Source: Gallionellaceae bacterium
Lineage (GTDB): Bacteria > Pseudomonadota > Gammaproteobacteria > Burkholderiales > Gallionellaceae
DNA: 64,000 bases
Reading direction: 5' to 3'
Assembly (NCBI GenBank): GCA_030823955.1
Contig: JAVBYO010000006.1
Coordinates: 70,951 to 134,950, forward strand
Below are positions 1-9,775 of the stretch, one piece after another. The notes under the pieces are model-generated. The model saw nothing but the letters and a program-made list of their open reading frames with translations, did no database searches and was not told where the DNA came from. The position numbers and the translations under genes were made by a program. Numbering within the stretch: position 1 is the stretch's first letter; each line of letters starts with the position of its first letter.

Positions 1-36
1 CAAGGCGGCCGTCTATCAACCAGAAGGAGAATCTCC

Positions 37-528
37 ATGAATAAGCTCATCAGCAGCATCATCGTTGCTTCCTGCACCACCATCGCCGCCTCTTCCGCAT
101 GGGCCTGCCCTCCCATGGGCAAGGGCAAACCCTGCGACAAGCAGTTCGAAGCGATGGACAGTAACAAGGACGGCAAACTCTCCAAAAAAGAATTCGCCAC
201 CATGCACGACCAGCGCTTCAAAGAACTGGATAGCAACAAAGACGGCAAACTATCTGAAGACGAGATGGATGCGGCCATTCCGGCGATGCATGGCCGCAAG
301 CAGGGTGACCGCTTCATCGGCAATCGTTTCGAGACGTCCGACACCAACCACGACGGCGCATTGACCAAAGAGGAAGCCAAAGATATGCCGATGCTCACGC
401 AGAACTTTGATGCCATCGACACGAACAAGGATGGCAAGGTGACTCAGGAAGAATTGGCCGCGATGATGGAAGAACATCGCGCCGCAGGCGGGCCGGCTGC
501 AGTCAACAAGACTCAGGACAAAAAATAA
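37..528 (+). CDS. Periplasmic EF-hand calcium-binding protein
   Basis: A 163-residue protein with a Sec-type signal peptide (about residues 1-23, ending near ASSAWA) and four EF-hand-like loops of the D-x-[ND]-x-D-G type: DSNKDGKLSKKE, DSNKDGKLSEDE, DTNHDGALTKEE and DTNKDGKVTQEE. Two pairs of calcium loops fit a small exported calmodulin-like protein, probably a calcium buffer or sensor in the periplasm. The ATG has a good AAGGAG 7-12 bases upstream. It stands alone, followed by a bidirectional terminator shared with the convergent cytochrome gene. The calcium-binding inference is strong; the biological role is unknown. Confidence 0.85.
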   Translation: MNKLISSIIVASCTTIAASSAWACPPMGKGKPCDKQFEAMDSNKDGKLSKKEFATMHDQRFKELDSNKDGKLSEDEMDAAIPAMHGRKQGDRFIGNRFETSDTNHDGALTKEEAKDMPMLTQNFDAIDTNKDGKVTQEELAAMMEEHRAAGGPAAVNKTQDKK

Positions 529-546
529 CTCACCCGTTCGGACAAT

Positions 547-581
547 AAAAAGCGGGCCAGCATGATGCCGGCCCGCTTTTT
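547..581. terminator. Bidirectional rho-independent terminator
   Basis: A perfect 12-bp stem (AAAAAGCGGGCC with GGCCCGCTTTTT) around an 11-nt loop, bordered by A and T runs on both strands. It lies between the convergent ends of the EF-hand gene and the cytochrome c gene and can stop transcription from both sides. Confidence 0.85.
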
Positions 582-598
582 ATCGTGTCAGCGACGGT

Positions 599-910
599 TT
601 ATTTGACGGCCAATATCCAGCTCACCAACGACTTGATATCGGCATCGCTCACATTGGCACCGGTCTTGGGCATCGCCATCGTGCCGAATACACCACTACC
701 GCCGTTGCGCACTTTGATTTCCAGTTTGGCCTGGGCACCCGCGTCGCCACGGTATTTCTCGGCAATGGCTTTTACCGACGGGCCGACCGTCTTCTTTTCC
801 ATATTGTGACAGGTTCCACAGTTACTCTTTTTCAACAGCGCCTCATCGGCCAGCGCGTTGCCGGAAATGATCAGTGCTGCCGAGAATACAACGAGATGAC
901 GGATCTTCAT
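599..910 (-). CDS. Class I cytochrome c (c551/c552-like)
   Basis: A 103-residue precursor with a signal peptide of about 21 residues (cleavage after GNALA), one CGTCH haem-binding motif early in the mature protein and a distal Met in the GTMAMP segment. The mature size of about 82 residues is that of small soluble c551/c552 electron carriers. It would shuttle electrons in the periplasm between membrane complexes and terminal enzymes. I chose the ATG at 910 because a GAGGAAAT ribosome-binding site precedes it and the signal peptide begins there; the frame is open further upstream without support. Which oxidase or reductase it serves cannot be told from the neighbours. Confidence 0.88.
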   Translation of the reverse strand: MKIRHLVVFSAALIISGNALADEALLKKSNCGTCHNMEKKTVGPSVKAIAEKYRGDAGAQAKLEIKVRNGGSGVFGTMAMPKTGANVSDADIKSLVSWILAVK

Positions 911-1054
911 GGCGATTTCCTCTTCGGTTAATAAAACAGTCTGCGTTTCCATTGTAGCGCATCGCCCCGCCAATGCCCAATCCCGATAACGACCCGATGC
1001 ACTATACTAACGCCGCCACATATCTCGCATACAGAAACAACTGAGAGGATCGCG

Positions 1055-2443
1055 ATGTATCTCGAACATTTCGCACTGACCGAACCGCCGTTCAAGATCA
1101 CCCCCATCAAGGAATTTTTCTTTTCCGGGGCGAATCGCGGCGAGATCCTTGATGCGCTGATCCACGCCATCACCGACAGCGAAGGCATCATCAAGATCAG
1201 CGGCGAGGTCGGCAGCGGCAAGACTATGTTGTGCCACATGCTGCTGGAGCGACTCCCTACCAATATCAAAGCCATCTATCTCGCCAATCCGAGCCTGTCC
1301 CGCGAAGAGTTGCTGTACGCCATCGCCGACGGCCTCGAGCTGGATCCGGAAGGCCAACGCATCAGCATCCTGTTGCAGAATCTGCACAACCGTCTGGTCG
1401 AAAAATATAACCAGGGAGAACACTGCGTGGTGCTGGTGGACGAGGCCCATGCCATGCCGCTGGATACGCTGGAAGAGCTGCGCCTGCTTTACAACCTGCA
1501 AGTCGGCAAACACAAGCTGGTCAAGATCATCCTGTTCGGGCAGCCGGAGTTGAATGACAAACTGGAGCAGTCCAACATGCGCCAGCTGAAAGACCGTATC
1601 GTGCATCATTTCAACATGCAGCCGCTGCCCAAGAAGACCCTTGCCGCCTACCTGATGTTCCGTATGCGCACCGCCGGATATCAGGGGCCGGATATCTTCT
1701 CGCCTGCCGCGATCAATCTGATCGACCGGACTGCCAACGGACTGATGCGTCGCGTCAACATCCTCGCGGACAAATCGCTGCTTGCGGCTTTCGTGGAAGA
1801 CACCCACCGTATCGAAGCCCGCCATGTGCAGGCTGCCATCAGGGATAGCGGACTCACCCCGGACAGGCGCCGGCTCAATCACAGGGATATCGCTCTCGCC
1901 GGTGGCGCCGCACTACTCACCCTGTTGATCGCCAGTGCCGGATGGATGATGGGCAGAACCGACAAGACAGCAAACGACGCCAGCACAAACATTCCCGCCG
2001 CCACGACTCCGACACTTTCCGATAACGCAGTGCCGCCCAACCCGCCGGCGCTCTCTGCTCCGGTTGCAAACATACCTGTGACTGTCACACATCCCGCCTC
2101 CGAAGTGATGCCTGTCGCCCCGTCCGGCACTTTGCTCGAACAACGGCAGCTTGCCACAAAGAGCATGCTTTCCCGTATCGGCAAAGGCGCGGTCAGTATC
2201 CAATTGTTCTACACCGAAGACATCCGTCCGGCACGCATGGAACGTTTTCTGATGCGCGCGCAGAACATGGGGATGTTGTCCGAGATCTACGTCACCCCTA
2301 TCCAGATCGACGGCAAGGCCGGCTACCGTGTCCTGTACGGTATCTACAGCAACAGTGAAACAGCGCGGGCCGGCATGAAGAATCTCCCGCAGCGTTACAA
2401 GGACGCTTTTGCGCTCACACTGCACGAACTTGACGGTTATTGA
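1055..2443 (+). CDS. ExeA-like AAA ATPase with C-terminal SPOR domain
   Basis: A 462-residue protein of the ExeA/GspA/MshM ATPase family. Walker A (GEVGSGKT) is at residues 50-57 and Walker B (VLVDEAHA) near 127-134. A single membrane segment lies at about 279-300, then a Pro/Ala/Thr-rich linker, then a C-terminal SPOR-like segment (about 382-462). ExeA proteins use a cytoplasmic ATPase and a periplasmic peptidoglycan-binding part to place secretion or pilus machinery in the wall. Here the periplasmic part looks like SPOR, which binds denuded glycan strands. AGAGGA precedes the ATG. The next gene, 19 bases on, is a secreted WD40 protein, and no gsp or msh genes are in the window. The ATPase call is firm; the target machine is unknown. 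Confidence 0.8.
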   Translation: MYLEHFALTEPPFKITPIKEFFFSGANRGEILDALIHAITDSEGIIKISGEVGSGKTMLCHMLLERLPTNIKAIYLANPSLSREELLYAIADGLELDPEGQRISILLQNLHNRLVEKYNQGEHCVVLVDEAHAMPLDTLEELRLLYNLQVGKHKLVKIILFGQPELNDKLEQSNMRQLKDRIVHHFNMQPLPKKTLAAYLMFRMRTAGYQGPDIFSPAAINLIDRTANGLMRRVNILADKSLLAAFVEDTHRIEARHVQAAIRDSGLTPDRRRLNHRDIALAGGAALLTLLIASAGWMMGRTDKTANDASTNIPAATTPTLSDNAVPPNPPALSAPVANIPVTVTHPASEVMPVAPSGTLLEQRQLATKSMLSRIGKGAVSIQLFYTEDIRPARMERFLMRAQNMGMLSEIYVTPIQIDGKAGYRVLYGIYSNSETARAGMKNLPQRYKDAFALTLHELDGY

Positions 2444-2462
2444 TCTGCAAGGAAGGACGAAT

Positions 2463-3476
2463 ATGTGGCTGCAAATGCTGGGCGGCATACTCGCTACACT
2501 ATGGGTAGGGCTCTGCACCGGAGAGGGCCTCGTTGCGCCTGCCACGCCGGCATCCCGCCCCATCTCCCGCGAGATCGGCCACACTTCCGGCATCGTGGGT
2601 GTGGCGATCTCCCCGGATGGACAGCAACTGGCTTCGGCCAGTTTTGACGGCACCGTCAGGGTGTGGAACGCTGCCAGTGGTGCGCCATTACACTCCCTCA
2701 ACGGACATGAAGGGTTCGTCTACGCTGTCGCTTTCGCGCCGAACGGGCACGTGCTGGCCTCGGGCGGCTTCGACGACACGCTGAAATTGTGGGACAGCAC
2801 GGGCGGAAGATTGCTGCAAACCCTGACAGGGCATCACGGTGCGGTCAGCAGCATCGCTTTCTCGCCGGATGGACGCATCATCGCTTCCGGCAGCTGGGAC
2901 AACACCATTCGCTTCTGGGATGCAAGTTGCGGCAAGGTGTTGCGTATCCTCACAGGACATGCCGACATCGTCAAGGCAGTCGCTTTCTCACCGGACGGCA
3001 AGACATTGGCCTCGGCCAGCTGGGATAACACCGTACGATTATGGCGCACCAACAACGGTGAACTGCTGCGCACCTTGAGCGGCCACCGCAAAGGCGTCAC
3101 TTCCGTAGCCTTCTCGGCAGATGGTCGCACTCTGGTCTCAGGCGGCTGGGATGGCGCGCTCAAACGCTGGGATGCAGCGAACGGTACGACACTGGAGTCG
3201 TTGCGGGAAACCGGCGGGGAGATCACCGCTCTCGCGCTGGCTCCTGATGGTCGCACCCTCGCGGCAGGAAACAATCTCAATACACTGGAACTGTGGGATA
3301 TCAGCAACGGAAGGCTGCGTCAGGCCTTGCGCGGACACACCAGCACGGTCAGCGCGCTGGCCTACTCTGCGGACGGCCAGCGGCTTATTTCGGGAAGCTG
3401 GGACCACACGCTCAGACTGTGGGACACCAGCAGCGCGCAAACACCCGCAGTGCAGGCAGCCGAGAAGACGCCTTAA
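2463..3476 (+). CDS. Exported WD40 beta-propeller protein
   Basis: A 337-residue protein with an N-terminal hydrophobic export signal (about residues 1-26) and seven consecutive WD40 repeats, enough for one closed seven-bladed propeller. The blades end in RVWN, KLWD, RFWD, RLWR, KRWD, ELWD and RLWD, and most carry the GH and SPDG signatures; blade 6 lacks the GH dipeptide. The ATG at 2463 has AAGGAAGG upstream, whereas the frame opens earlier inside the previous gene. It is probably co-transcribed with the ExeA/SPOR ATPase, which suggests a periplasmic protein-protein scaffold linked to that ATPase (inference). Its stop codon overlaps that of the convergent chemoreceptor gene. Confidence 0.82.
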   Translation: MWLQMLGGILATLWVGLCTGEGLVAPATPASRPISREIGHTSGIVGVAISPDGQQLASASFDGTVRVWNAASGAPLHSLNGHEGFVYAVAFAPNGHVLASGGFDDTLKLWDSTGGRLLQTLTGHHGAVSSIAFSPDGRIIASGSWDNTIRFWDASCGKVLRILTGHADIVKAVAFSPDGKTLASASWDNTVRLWRTNNGELLRTLSGHRKGVTSVAFSADGRTLVSGGWDGALKRWDAANGTTLESLRETGGEITALALAPDGRTLAAGNNLNTLELWDISNGRLRQALRGHTSTVSALAYSADGQRLISGSWDHTLRLWDTSSAQTPAVQAAEKTP

Positions 3477-4942
3477 CCGATCTTGGCCATCTCCGGATGT
3501 TTGTCCGCAACGGCCTGATCGATATGCTTCATCACCCCCATGCTGGCTTCTTCGGAACACTCCATCGCGTTGATGATGCGATCCTGCAGGGCCTCATCCT
3601 TATCCCACGGCTGATCCAGCATCGCCACCATGTCATGCACACAGTCGTGTACTTTGCTATGCGGCTCAAGCAGGTTGCGGAACGACGGAGAATCGCCGAA
3701 CACCTCTTTGCCCGGCCCCGCATACCATTTGCCCAAGCGGCAGTTGTGATGATCGACCTCGGCCGCAGTCCTGACCTCGGTATTACTCGGTTGGCTGATC
3801 AATACATAGGCGCGTTGTTTATAGATGATGTGGTCGACCTTTACCAATGAGGCGAAACTGAGATCCTGCGCGTAACGCGCGCCCGTCAATGTCGTCACCG
3901 CCGACTCGTTGAACTGGGTGAACTTATGCTCCAGCTGGCTGATGACATCTTGCGAGGAGTTGGCGATCTCGTGCATCTCGGCCGAATCTTTTTGCATCTT
4001 GGAGGCATCGTCCTGCAACATGAGCATGATCTTGCCGATCGACTCGGAAGCGTTCTTGGTGTTCTCCGCCAGCTTGCGCACCTCGTCGGCGACCACCGCG
4101 AACCCGCGCCCCGCCTCGCCGGCACGGGCCGCCTCGATCGCCGCGTTGAGGGCGAGCAGATTGGTCTGGTCGGCGATCGAGTTGATCAGACCGACCGCTT
4201 TGGTGATCTCCGCACTGCGCGCGTTCAATTCGGTGATCGCCTCGTTGGCACGGTTCACCCGCTCGACGATGCCGGACAGGCGCTGCACGACATCCTTCAC
4301 CGAGCTGCGACTCTCGTCCGCGTCTTCACGCGTCCGTCTGGCCAGCGAAGCAAGACGTTCCATGTTGTCGGTGATGACTTTCATATCCTGCTGGCTGGAA
4401 GACAGGTTCTTCAGCAGATTATCCGTGTTCAGCGTATGCACTCTGGACAACATGCGGGTACGCATCGACGACATTTTCTGCTCCGCCATGCCGGCGATCA
4501 GGATGTTCTGGTTCTCCAGACCTTTCTTAAAGCCACCGTGCAAACCCACACCCATGGCGGTGCGATAGAAATTACCGGCCAGATTGGAACGGAAGCTCGT
4601 TTCCTGTTCGCGGAAGAACGTGCCCAACTGGTCCAGCATGTCGTTCACACTCCAGCACAACAGGCCGATCTCGTCGCTGTTTCCCGCGACACCGGTCACG
4701 CGGCTGTTGAATTTGCCCTGCGCCACCTCGTCGATGACCGTCTTCAGTTTGGCAACCGGCGCCAGCCAGCGGCGTGCCAGCCACTGTCCGTAAGCAGATA
4801 CGGCGATCGAGACCACCAGAAAGACCAGCATGAACACATCCACACCGTGTAACGCGAAACTGGTCAGGATGATAGCCAGACTCCCCAGGGAGAACGACCA
4901 TAACAGCGCGGAGAATCTAAATTGCAAGGACGAGTTCGTCAT
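3473..4942 (-). CDS. Methyl-accepting chemotaxis protein with C-terminal CZB domain
   Basis: A 489-residue membrane chemoreceptor. Two closely spaced membrane helices (about 12-55) leave almost no periplasmic domain. They are followed by a HAMP-like region, the signalling hairpin with the conserved tip ([20 protein letters not shown]), and a C-terminal CZB zinc-binding domain (about 360-450) with the VDHIIYK and [10 protein letters not shown] motifs and further His residues. It should signal to CheA/CheW, with sensing supplied by the CZB zinc site and probably by the PAS protein encoded just upstream. I chose the ATG at 4942, behind GAGAAAGGG and overlapping the end of the PAS gene; an ATG at 4960 is the alternative. 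Confidence 0.85.
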   Translation of the reverse strand: MTNSSLQFRFSALLWSFSLGSLAIILTSFALHGVDVFMLVFLVVSIAVSAYGQWLARRWLAPVAKLKTVIDEVAQGKFNSRVTGVAGNSDEIGLLCWSVNDMLDQLGTFFREQETSFRSNLAGNFYRTAMGVGLHGGFKKGLENQNILIAGMAEQKMSSMRTRMLSRVHTLNTDNLLKNLSSSQQDMKVITDNMERLASLARRTREDADESRSSVKDVVQRLSGIVERVNRANEAITELNARSAEITKAVGLINSIADQTNLLALNAAIEAARAGEAGRGFAVVADEVRKLAENTKNASESIGKIMLMLQDDASKMQKDSAEMHEIANSSQDVISQLEHKFTQFNESAVTTLTGARYAQDLSFASLVKVDHIIYKQRAYVLISQPSNTEVRTAAEVDHHNCRLGKWYAGPGKEVFGDSPSFRNLLEPHSKVHDCVHDMVAMLDQPWDKDEALQDRIINAMECSEEASMGVMKHIDQAVADKHPEMAKIG

Positions 4943-5435
4943 AACTGAGCCCTTTCTCATTCAATATGTCGACCAATATCTTGGTGGAGGCCGCGATCGC
5001 GTTTGCCGGCCCGGCTTTTTTCTCCGCTTCCAGCATGAGACGATAAACTGTACTGGCAGTCTGAACGCCGCTGGCCTTGGGTTTACGGCGCACGGAAAAA
5101 TATCCGGTGATTTCCCCACTCGGATCGAAGATGGGCGTCACGTTGGTGAACACCCAGTAGAAACTGCCATCCTTGGCCATGTTCTTCACGTATGCGCAGC
5201 ATTCCTCGCGGTTGGTGATCTTGTCCCAGAGCAGCTTGAACACGGCTCTGGGCATGTCGGGATGGCGGATGATATTGTGCTGGGAACCAATCAGCTCCGT
5301 CTCGCTATAACCGGAGAACTCGATGAATATGCGGTTCCCATAGGTAATGCGGCCTGTGGTATCAGTCATCGACACGATGAAATCCTCCTCGCGCATGACC
5401 TTCTCCACTGCTGTCGGTGTGATGTCTCTTTTCAC
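4917..5435 (-). CDS. Stand-alone Aer-like PAS sensor protein
   Basis: A 172-residue soluble protein. Residues 15-120 are a PAS domain of the Aer type, with the characteristic [11 protein letters not shown] and [10 protein letters not shown] segments, which in Aer surround the FAD pocket. The membrane anchor, HAMP and signalling parts of Aer are absent; they are encoded by the next gene, with which it overlaps by 26 bases. The pair therefore looks like a split aerotaxis/redox receptor. The start is GTG at 5435 behind a GGGGGGAAA ribosome-binding site. FAD binding is inferred from family similarity. Confidence 0.82.
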   Translation of the reverse strand: MKRDITPTAVEKVMREEDFIVSMTDTTGRITYGNRIFIEFSGYSETELIGSQHNIIRHPDMPRAVFKLLWDKITNREECCAYVKNMAKDGSFYWVFTNVTPIFDPSGEITGYFSVRRKPKASGVQTASTVYRLMLEAEKKAGPANAIAASTKILVDILNEKGLSYDELVLAI

Positions 5436-5570
5436 TATTTCCCCCCTGAGCTATCTAGTTTTTGTAGCCACTCGAGGCTACTATCGGCAACCTCGCAAAA
5501 AACTTTAGCCGCCCAGAGTGGAATCGTAACCATACCACCCCCCTTTATTAACGTCGATTAGAAATACAAA

Positions 5571-6242
5571 ATGCCCCCTATTCTGCCGCATATCACCTTG
5601 GAAACCGGCTCCGCTCCCCGTCACAGCATCATCTGGCTGCACGGTTTGGGGGCGGATGGAAGCGATTTCGTCCCCCTCGCCGAAGAAATGGCCCTGCCGG
5701 TGGCGGTGCGTTATCTGTTCCCGCACGCCCCCAAACGTCCCGTCACGATCAACGGTGGCTTCGTCATGCGCGCCTGGTACGACATCGCAACGGCGGACAT
5801 CGGCGGCACCCAGGATGCCGAGGGGATCCGCGCCTCGCAACTCGGGATCGAACAACTGATCGCCCAGGAACGCGCGCGCGGGATAGCGGCCAGCGATATC
5901 TTTATCGCCGGTTTCTCCCAGGGCGGTGCGATCGCGCTGCATACCGGCCTGCGCCACAGCGAACGGCTGGGCGGCCTGCTCGCGCTCTCGACCTATCTGC
6001 CGCTGGCGGAGACACTCCCCGCCGAGGCGGCTGCGGCAAACCGCGACATACCGGTGTTTATGGCGCACGGACGCAGCGACCCTGTGGTGCCCTATACATT
6101 GGGCGTCTCCTCCAGGGATCGCTTGCAACAGCGGGGGTATGCGCTCGCCTGGCACGAATATGCGATGCCACATTCGGTCTGCCAGGAAGAGGTCGGCGAC
6201 ATCGCCGCCTGGTTGTCGCAACGGCTGCTAACAACAGCCTGA
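5571..6242 (+). CDS. Carboxylesterase/phospholipase-type alpha/beta hydrolase
   Basis: A 223-residue alpha/beta hydrolase of the bacterial carboxylesterase (EstB/YpfH, LYPLA-like) family. The nucleophile elbow GFSQGG places Ser at residue 116; the acid is the Asp in HGRSDPVVP near 170 and the base is the His in MPHSV near 201. HGLGADGSDF near the N-terminus fits the oxyanion region. It is cytoplasmic with no signal peptide and would hydrolyse short-chain or acyl-thioester-like esters; the natural substrate is unknown. The aat gene begins 18 bases after its stop. Confidence 0.88.
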   Translation: MPPILPHITLETGSAPRHSIIWLHGLGADGSDFVPLAEEMALPVAVRYLFPHAPKRPVTINGGFVMRAWYDIATADIGGTQDAEGIRASQLGIEQLIAQERARGIAASDIFIAGFSQGGAIALHTGLRHSERLGGLLALSTYLPLAETLPAEAAAANRDIPVFMAHGRSDPVVPYTLGVSSRDRLQQRGYALAWHEYAMPHSVCQEEVGDIAAWLSQRLLTTA

Positions 6243-6260
6243 GGAAATAGACAGGGTTAG

Positions 6261-6959
6261 ATGATTCCTCTGCTACAAGACCGCACCCCTTTCCCGCCGC
6301 TGCAACAGGCTCTCCGGCAGCCCAACGGCTTACTCGCCGCAGGCGGCGACCTGTCGCCCGAACGGCTGCTGGATGCTTACCGTCACGGCATCTTCCCCTG
6401 GTTCAACGAGGGTGATCCTGTGTTGTGGTGGAGCCCGGACCCGCGCATGGTGCTGTTCCCCGGCGAATTCAGGACATCACACTCGCTGGACAAGACCCTG
6501 CGCAAAAGCAACTACGAAGTACGCATCGATAGCGCCTTCGAACAGGTGATGCGCGCCTGTGCCGCCCCGCGCGCGGGTGCAAGCGGCACATGGATAGTGG
6601 AAGAAATGATCCGGGCTTATTGCGAACTGCACCGCAGGGGCTATGCACATTCGATAGAGACCTGGGTGGACGGAACGCTGGTGGGCGGACTCTACGGCAT
6701 GGCGCTTGGCCGGATGTTCTACGGCGAATCCATGTTCAGCCGCCGCACTGACGCCTCCAAGATCGCCGTCGCGCATCTCGCCAAACAACTCGAACAATGG
6801 GATTTTGGCATGATCGACTGCCAGATGAATACGCCGCATCTTGCCTCACTCGGCGCGCGCGCGATCGGGCGCGACGAATTTATCGCACGACTCCAGGAAT
6901 TGATACACTGTCCCCCCGTCACCCTCTGGCAATTTGATCCCGGACTTTTTCAACGATGA
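6261..6959 (+). CDS. aat: Leucyl/phenylalanyl-tRNA-protein transferase
   Basis: A 232-residue enzyme that adds Leu or Phe from aminoacyl-tRNA to proteins with N-terminal Lys or Arg, marking them for ClpS/ClpAP degradation (bacterial N-degron pathway). Family signatures include FPWF (GIFPWFNEG), [27 protein letters not shown] and the C-terminal [14 protein letters not shown] segment. Length is normal. Its stop overlaps the start of bpt (ATGA), so the two transferases are translationally coupled. Confidence 0.96.
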   Translation: MIPLLQDRTPFPPLQQALRQPNGLLAAGGDLSPERLLDAYRHGIFPWFNEGDPVLWWSPDPRMVLFPGEFRTSHSLDKTLRKSNYEVRIDSAFEQVMRACAAPRAGASGTWIVEEMIRAYCELHRRGYAHSIETWVDGTLVGGLYGMALGRMFYGESMFSRRTDASKIAVAHLAKQLEQWDFGMIDCQMNTPHLASLGARAIGRDEFIARLQELIHCPPVTLWQFDPGLFQR

Positions 6960-7693
6960 GTCTATTGCGCGACATCCCGATCTCGGCCTTGCAGTTCTAT
7001 CTGACCGCACCCTACCCGTGCAGCTATCTGGCGGATAAAGAAGCTCGCTCGCAGGTCGCCACCCCCGCCTTCCTCATCACCCCGCAGGTATATTCGGAAC
7101 TGGTGCAACACGGCTTCCGCCGCAGCGGCACCTTCACCTATCGCCCGCGCTGCGACAGCTGCCAGGCCTGCACCCCGGTGCGCGTCGACATCGCCGGATT
7201 CACCCCCAACCGTTCGCAGCGGCGCAGCTGGAAACGCCACCGCGCACTGGAGGTCAACCTGCTCCCGCTGGAAGACCGGGACGACTACTTCGCGCTCTAT
7301 CAGCGTTACCAGAACACACGCCACCGCGACGGCGGCATGGACAACGACGACAAGGAACAATACGGCAACTTCCTGTTGCAGAGCCATGTCGATTCCATTC
7401 TGGTCGAGTTCCGCGAGGCGGGCGTATTGCGCATGGTCAGTGTCATCGACGTTCTCGAAGACGGGCTTTCGTCCGTGTACACCTTCTACGATCCGGACAT
7501 CCCCGGCAGCAGCTTCGGCACGTTCAACGTGTTGTGGCAGATCGAGCTGTGCCGCAAGCTGCAACTACCCCATCTGTATCTGGGCTTCTGGATAGAACAA
7601 AGCCAGAAGATGGCCTACAAAGCCAACTTCCAACCCTTGCACGGATTGCAACGCGGCACGTGGCGGCCACTGATCCACGGATTCGAACGATGA
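6956..7693 (+). CDS. bpt: Aspartate/glutamate leucyltransferase (Bpt, ATE-like)
   Basis: A 245-residue member of the bacterial ATE family. The N-terminal region carries the cysteine-rich segment ([13 protein letters not shown]) and the C-terminal part the Gcn5-like acyltransferase core ([15 protein letters not shown]). Bpt transfers Leu to proteins with N-terminal Asp or Glu, the second branch of the bacterial N-degron pathway, complementing Aat immediately upstream. It overlaps both neighbours by four bases (ATGA at each junction). Confidence 0.94.
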   Translation: MSLLRDIPISALQFYLTAPYPCSYLADKEARSQVATPAFLITPQVYSELVQHGFRRSGTFTYRPRCDSCQACTPVRVDIAGFTPNRSQRRSWKRHRALEVNLLPLEDRDDYFALYQRYQNTRHRDGGMDNDDKEQYGNFLLQSHVDSILVEFREAGVLRMVSVIDVLEDGLSSVYTFYDPDIPGSSFGTFNVLWQIELCRKLQLPHLYLGFWIEQSQKMAYKANFQPLHGLQRGTWRPLIHGFER

Positions 7694-8568
7694 AGCTGCG
7701 CCTCATCCTATTTGTCGCGCCCCTGTTGCTGCTCCCGCCGCTCGCACTGTTCTTGTCCGACCAAGACTGGCCGCCAGCAGCAACCATCGACGGCGACATG
7801 CTGCTGCCCGCCCTGCTCAGTGGCGTTGCTTTGCTGGCACTCGCGGCCCTGCTGGACAGACAGGGATTGCGCCGCAACGGCTCCAGTCTGCTGCGCGCCC
7901 GTCTCGATTACACACTCTGGCTGGGCGCGACCGGTGCGCTGTTATGCGCGTTGCTTGTCTATCTGAACGCCTTTTGCCCGTTGTGGATCGGCCCGCTCAC
8001 CCGCCCCGCCGAGATGCTGCTGGCCGCGCTGCTGGGCAGTGTCCTGCTGCCGACCATACTCGTCACCCGTCACTATCTGGCCGGCTTCCCGCCTCTGCTG
8101 CGCAAGCTCACACATATCACCGCCCTCCCCCCGCTACAGACAGAACCTACCGCCGCACTTCTGCTGCTCGCCACCTGCGGCGGCCTGCTCGGCGGCAGTG
8201 TGTGGCCCGCGCAACTGGCATGGCTGTTCTGGTTATCTCCCCTGCTGCTGTTAGTCGCCCTGCAATTGTTATGGCATGAGAGCACCGTCTTCTCCGGGTT
8301 GCAGCGGGGCGACTGGAGTCGTGTCGGACTCGGTGCCGCCTCCGGCATATTGGTAGGCGGCGGCACACTGACCTTCTATCAGCTTGCAGGCGGAGCGCTC
8401 TATCTGCCTCTGCCAACCTGGCTCTTGCTCGTGTTGCTGGCCACATTCGGGCTGTTGTGCCTGCAAGCGGGCGACCTCATCGCCGAACACTGGCGCGGCA
8501 CATCGCGCGGCGCCGTGTTCAAGAAAAAACCGTTTCCTATACCTATCGTTATCAAGAAAGACTCCTGA
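7690..8568 (+). CDS. Polytopic inner-membrane protein of unknown function
   Basis: A 292-residue, very Leu-rich protein with about eight predicted membrane helices. An N-terminal hydrophobic segment follows MKLR, and the C-terminus is a short basic cytoplasmic tail with Lys runs. I recognise no catalytic motif or family. The ATG at 7690 overlaps the bpt stop as ATGA, which argues for this start although the frame stays open upstream. It ends exactly where a palindromic element begins, and pyrD follows that element. Function unknown. Confidence 0.72.
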   Translation: MKLRLILFVAPLLLLPPLALFLSDQDWPPAATIDGDMLLPALLSGVALLALAALLDRQGLRRNGSSLLRARLDYTLWLGATGALLCALLVYLNAFCPLWIGPLTRPAEMLLAALLGSVLLPTILVTRHYLAGFPPLLRKLTHITALPPLQTEPTAALLLLATCGGLLGGSVWPAQLAWLFWLSPLLLLVALQLLWHESTVFSGLQRGDWSRVGLGAASGILVGGGTLTFYQLAGGALYLPLPTWLLLVLLATFGLLCLQAGDLIAEHWRGTSRGAVFKKKPFPIPIVIKKDS

Positions 8569-8712
8569 TGTGTACCTCTACTAATCAAAATTTCGTCGCA
8601 ATACTGCGTTGCTCACAATAAATTGCTCCTTACATATTACTAATATGCCGCGTCGCAATTTCTTGCTCGCGCCTTGTCTTGCTTAGAACTTTAAATTATT
8701 AGAGGTACACAT
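8568..8712. repeat. MITE-like palindromic element in front of pyrD
   Basis: A 145-bp AT-richer stretch bounded by a perfect 13-bp inverted repeat (ATGTGTACCTCTA at 8568-8580, TAGAGGTACACAT at 8700-8712), extending to 17 bp with one mismatch. It is centred near a 7+1+7 palindrome (CATATTACTAATATG, 8633-8647). The interior is also partly symmetrical (GCAATTTATTG against GCAATTTCTTG). It starts in the stop codon of the upstream gene and ends at the pyrD ATG. Its right arm contains the AGAGGT ribosome-binding site of pyrD. No transposase is present. Confidence 0.7.
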
Positions 8713-9762
8713 ATGTCCCTGTTCCAGTTATTCCGTCCCGCCCTGTTCGCACTCGATGCGGAAGCCGCCCACCACGCCACCATCGAAGGCCTCAAGAAAG
8801 CCAACTGCTTCGGCGTGACCTCGCTGTTGTTCAAGCGCCCGGCGGACGATCCGCGCACGGTGATGGGGCTGACCTTCCCCAACCCGGTCGGGTTGGCTGC
8901 GGGCTTGGACAAGAACGGCGAAGTGATCGACGCACTCGCGGCCTTCGGTTTCGGCTTCATCGAGATCGGCACCGTCACCCCGCGCGCGCAACCCGGCAAC
9001 CCCAAGCCGCGCATGTTCCGCCTACCCGCAGCACAGGGCATCATCAACCGTATGGGTTTCAACAACGACGGCGTGGATGCACTCATCGCCAACGTGAAGC
9101 GCGCGAAATACAAAGGCATCCTCGGTATCAACATCGGCAAGAACGCCGACACCCCCATCGAAAAAGCGGCGGACGATTACCTCATCGGCCTGCGCAAGGT
9201 GTACCCATACGCCAGCTATGTCGCCATCAACATCTCCTCGCCCAACACTAAGAACCTGCGCCAGTTGCAAGGCGGTGACGAACTTGACGCGTTGCTCGGC
9301 CAGCTCAAAACGGAACAGGAAAAGCTCGCGCAATTGCATGGCAAATACGTGCCGCTCGCCGTGAAGATCGCGCCCGACCTTGATAGCGATCAAATCAAAA
9401 ACATCGCCGCGCTGCTCACCAAACACGCCATCGACGCCGTGATCGCCACCAACACCACGCTGTCGCGCGAGGGTGTGGAAAATCTGCCGCACGGCAACGA
9501 GACCGGCGGCTTGAGCGGCGCCCCCGTGCGCGACAAATCCACCGCACTCATCCGCCAACTCGCTGCCGAATTGAAAGCCTGTGCTGAGCAAAGTCGAAGC
9601 AGCGCGCTACCTATCATCGGTGTGGGCGGCATTTTGAAAGGCGCGGATGCGGTGGAGAAGATACAGGCGGGTGCGGCGCTGGTGCAGGTCTATAGCGGGC
9701 TGGTGTATCGCGGGCAGGAATTGGTGACAGAATGTGCGGCGGCGATCCGCAGCAAACACTAA
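8713..9762 (+). CDS. pyrD: Dihydroorotate dehydrogenase (quinone), class 2
   Basis: A 349-residue flavoenzyme that oxidises dihydroorotate to orotate in pyrimidine synthesis and passes electrons to membrane quinone. Signatures are the class-2 N-terminal helical segment ([15 protein letters not shown]), [49 protein letters not shown] and the FMN-phosphate segment IIGVGG. About eight extra residues (CAEQSRSS, near 291-298) sit just before LPIIGVGG, at a short GCTGAGCAAAGTCGAAGC sequence. The ribosome-binding site lies in the arm of the upstream inverted repeat. Confidence 0.96.
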   Translation: MSLFQLFRPALFALDAEAAHHATIEGLKKANCFGVTSLLFKRPADDPRTVMGLTFPNPVGLAAGLDKNGEVIDALAAFGFGFIEIGTVTPRAQPGNPKPRMFRLPAAQGIINRMGFNNDGVDALIANVKRAKYKGILGINIGKNADTPIEKAADDYLIGLRKVYPYASYVAINISSPNTKNLRQLQGGDELDALLGQLKTEQEKLAQLHGKYVPLAVKIAPDLDSDQIKNIAALLTKHAIDAVIATNTTLSREGVENLPHGNETGGLSGAPVRDKSTALIRQLAAELKACAEQSRSSALPIIGVGGILKGADAVEKIQAGAALVQVYSGLVYRGQELVTECAAAIRSKH

Positions 9763-9775
9763 TGAAAATCTGAAA

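Noticed and set aside
1007-1882. A long antisense frame opposite the ExeA-like ATPase
   Set aside because: Explained by codon bias of the real gene on the other strand; low-complexity, His/Gln-rich product.
2580-3430. Repeated SPDG-x-LASGSWD coding units as a DNA repeat array
   Set aside because: They are WD40 blades of about 42 codons diverged at the DNA level, not a nucleotide repeat array.
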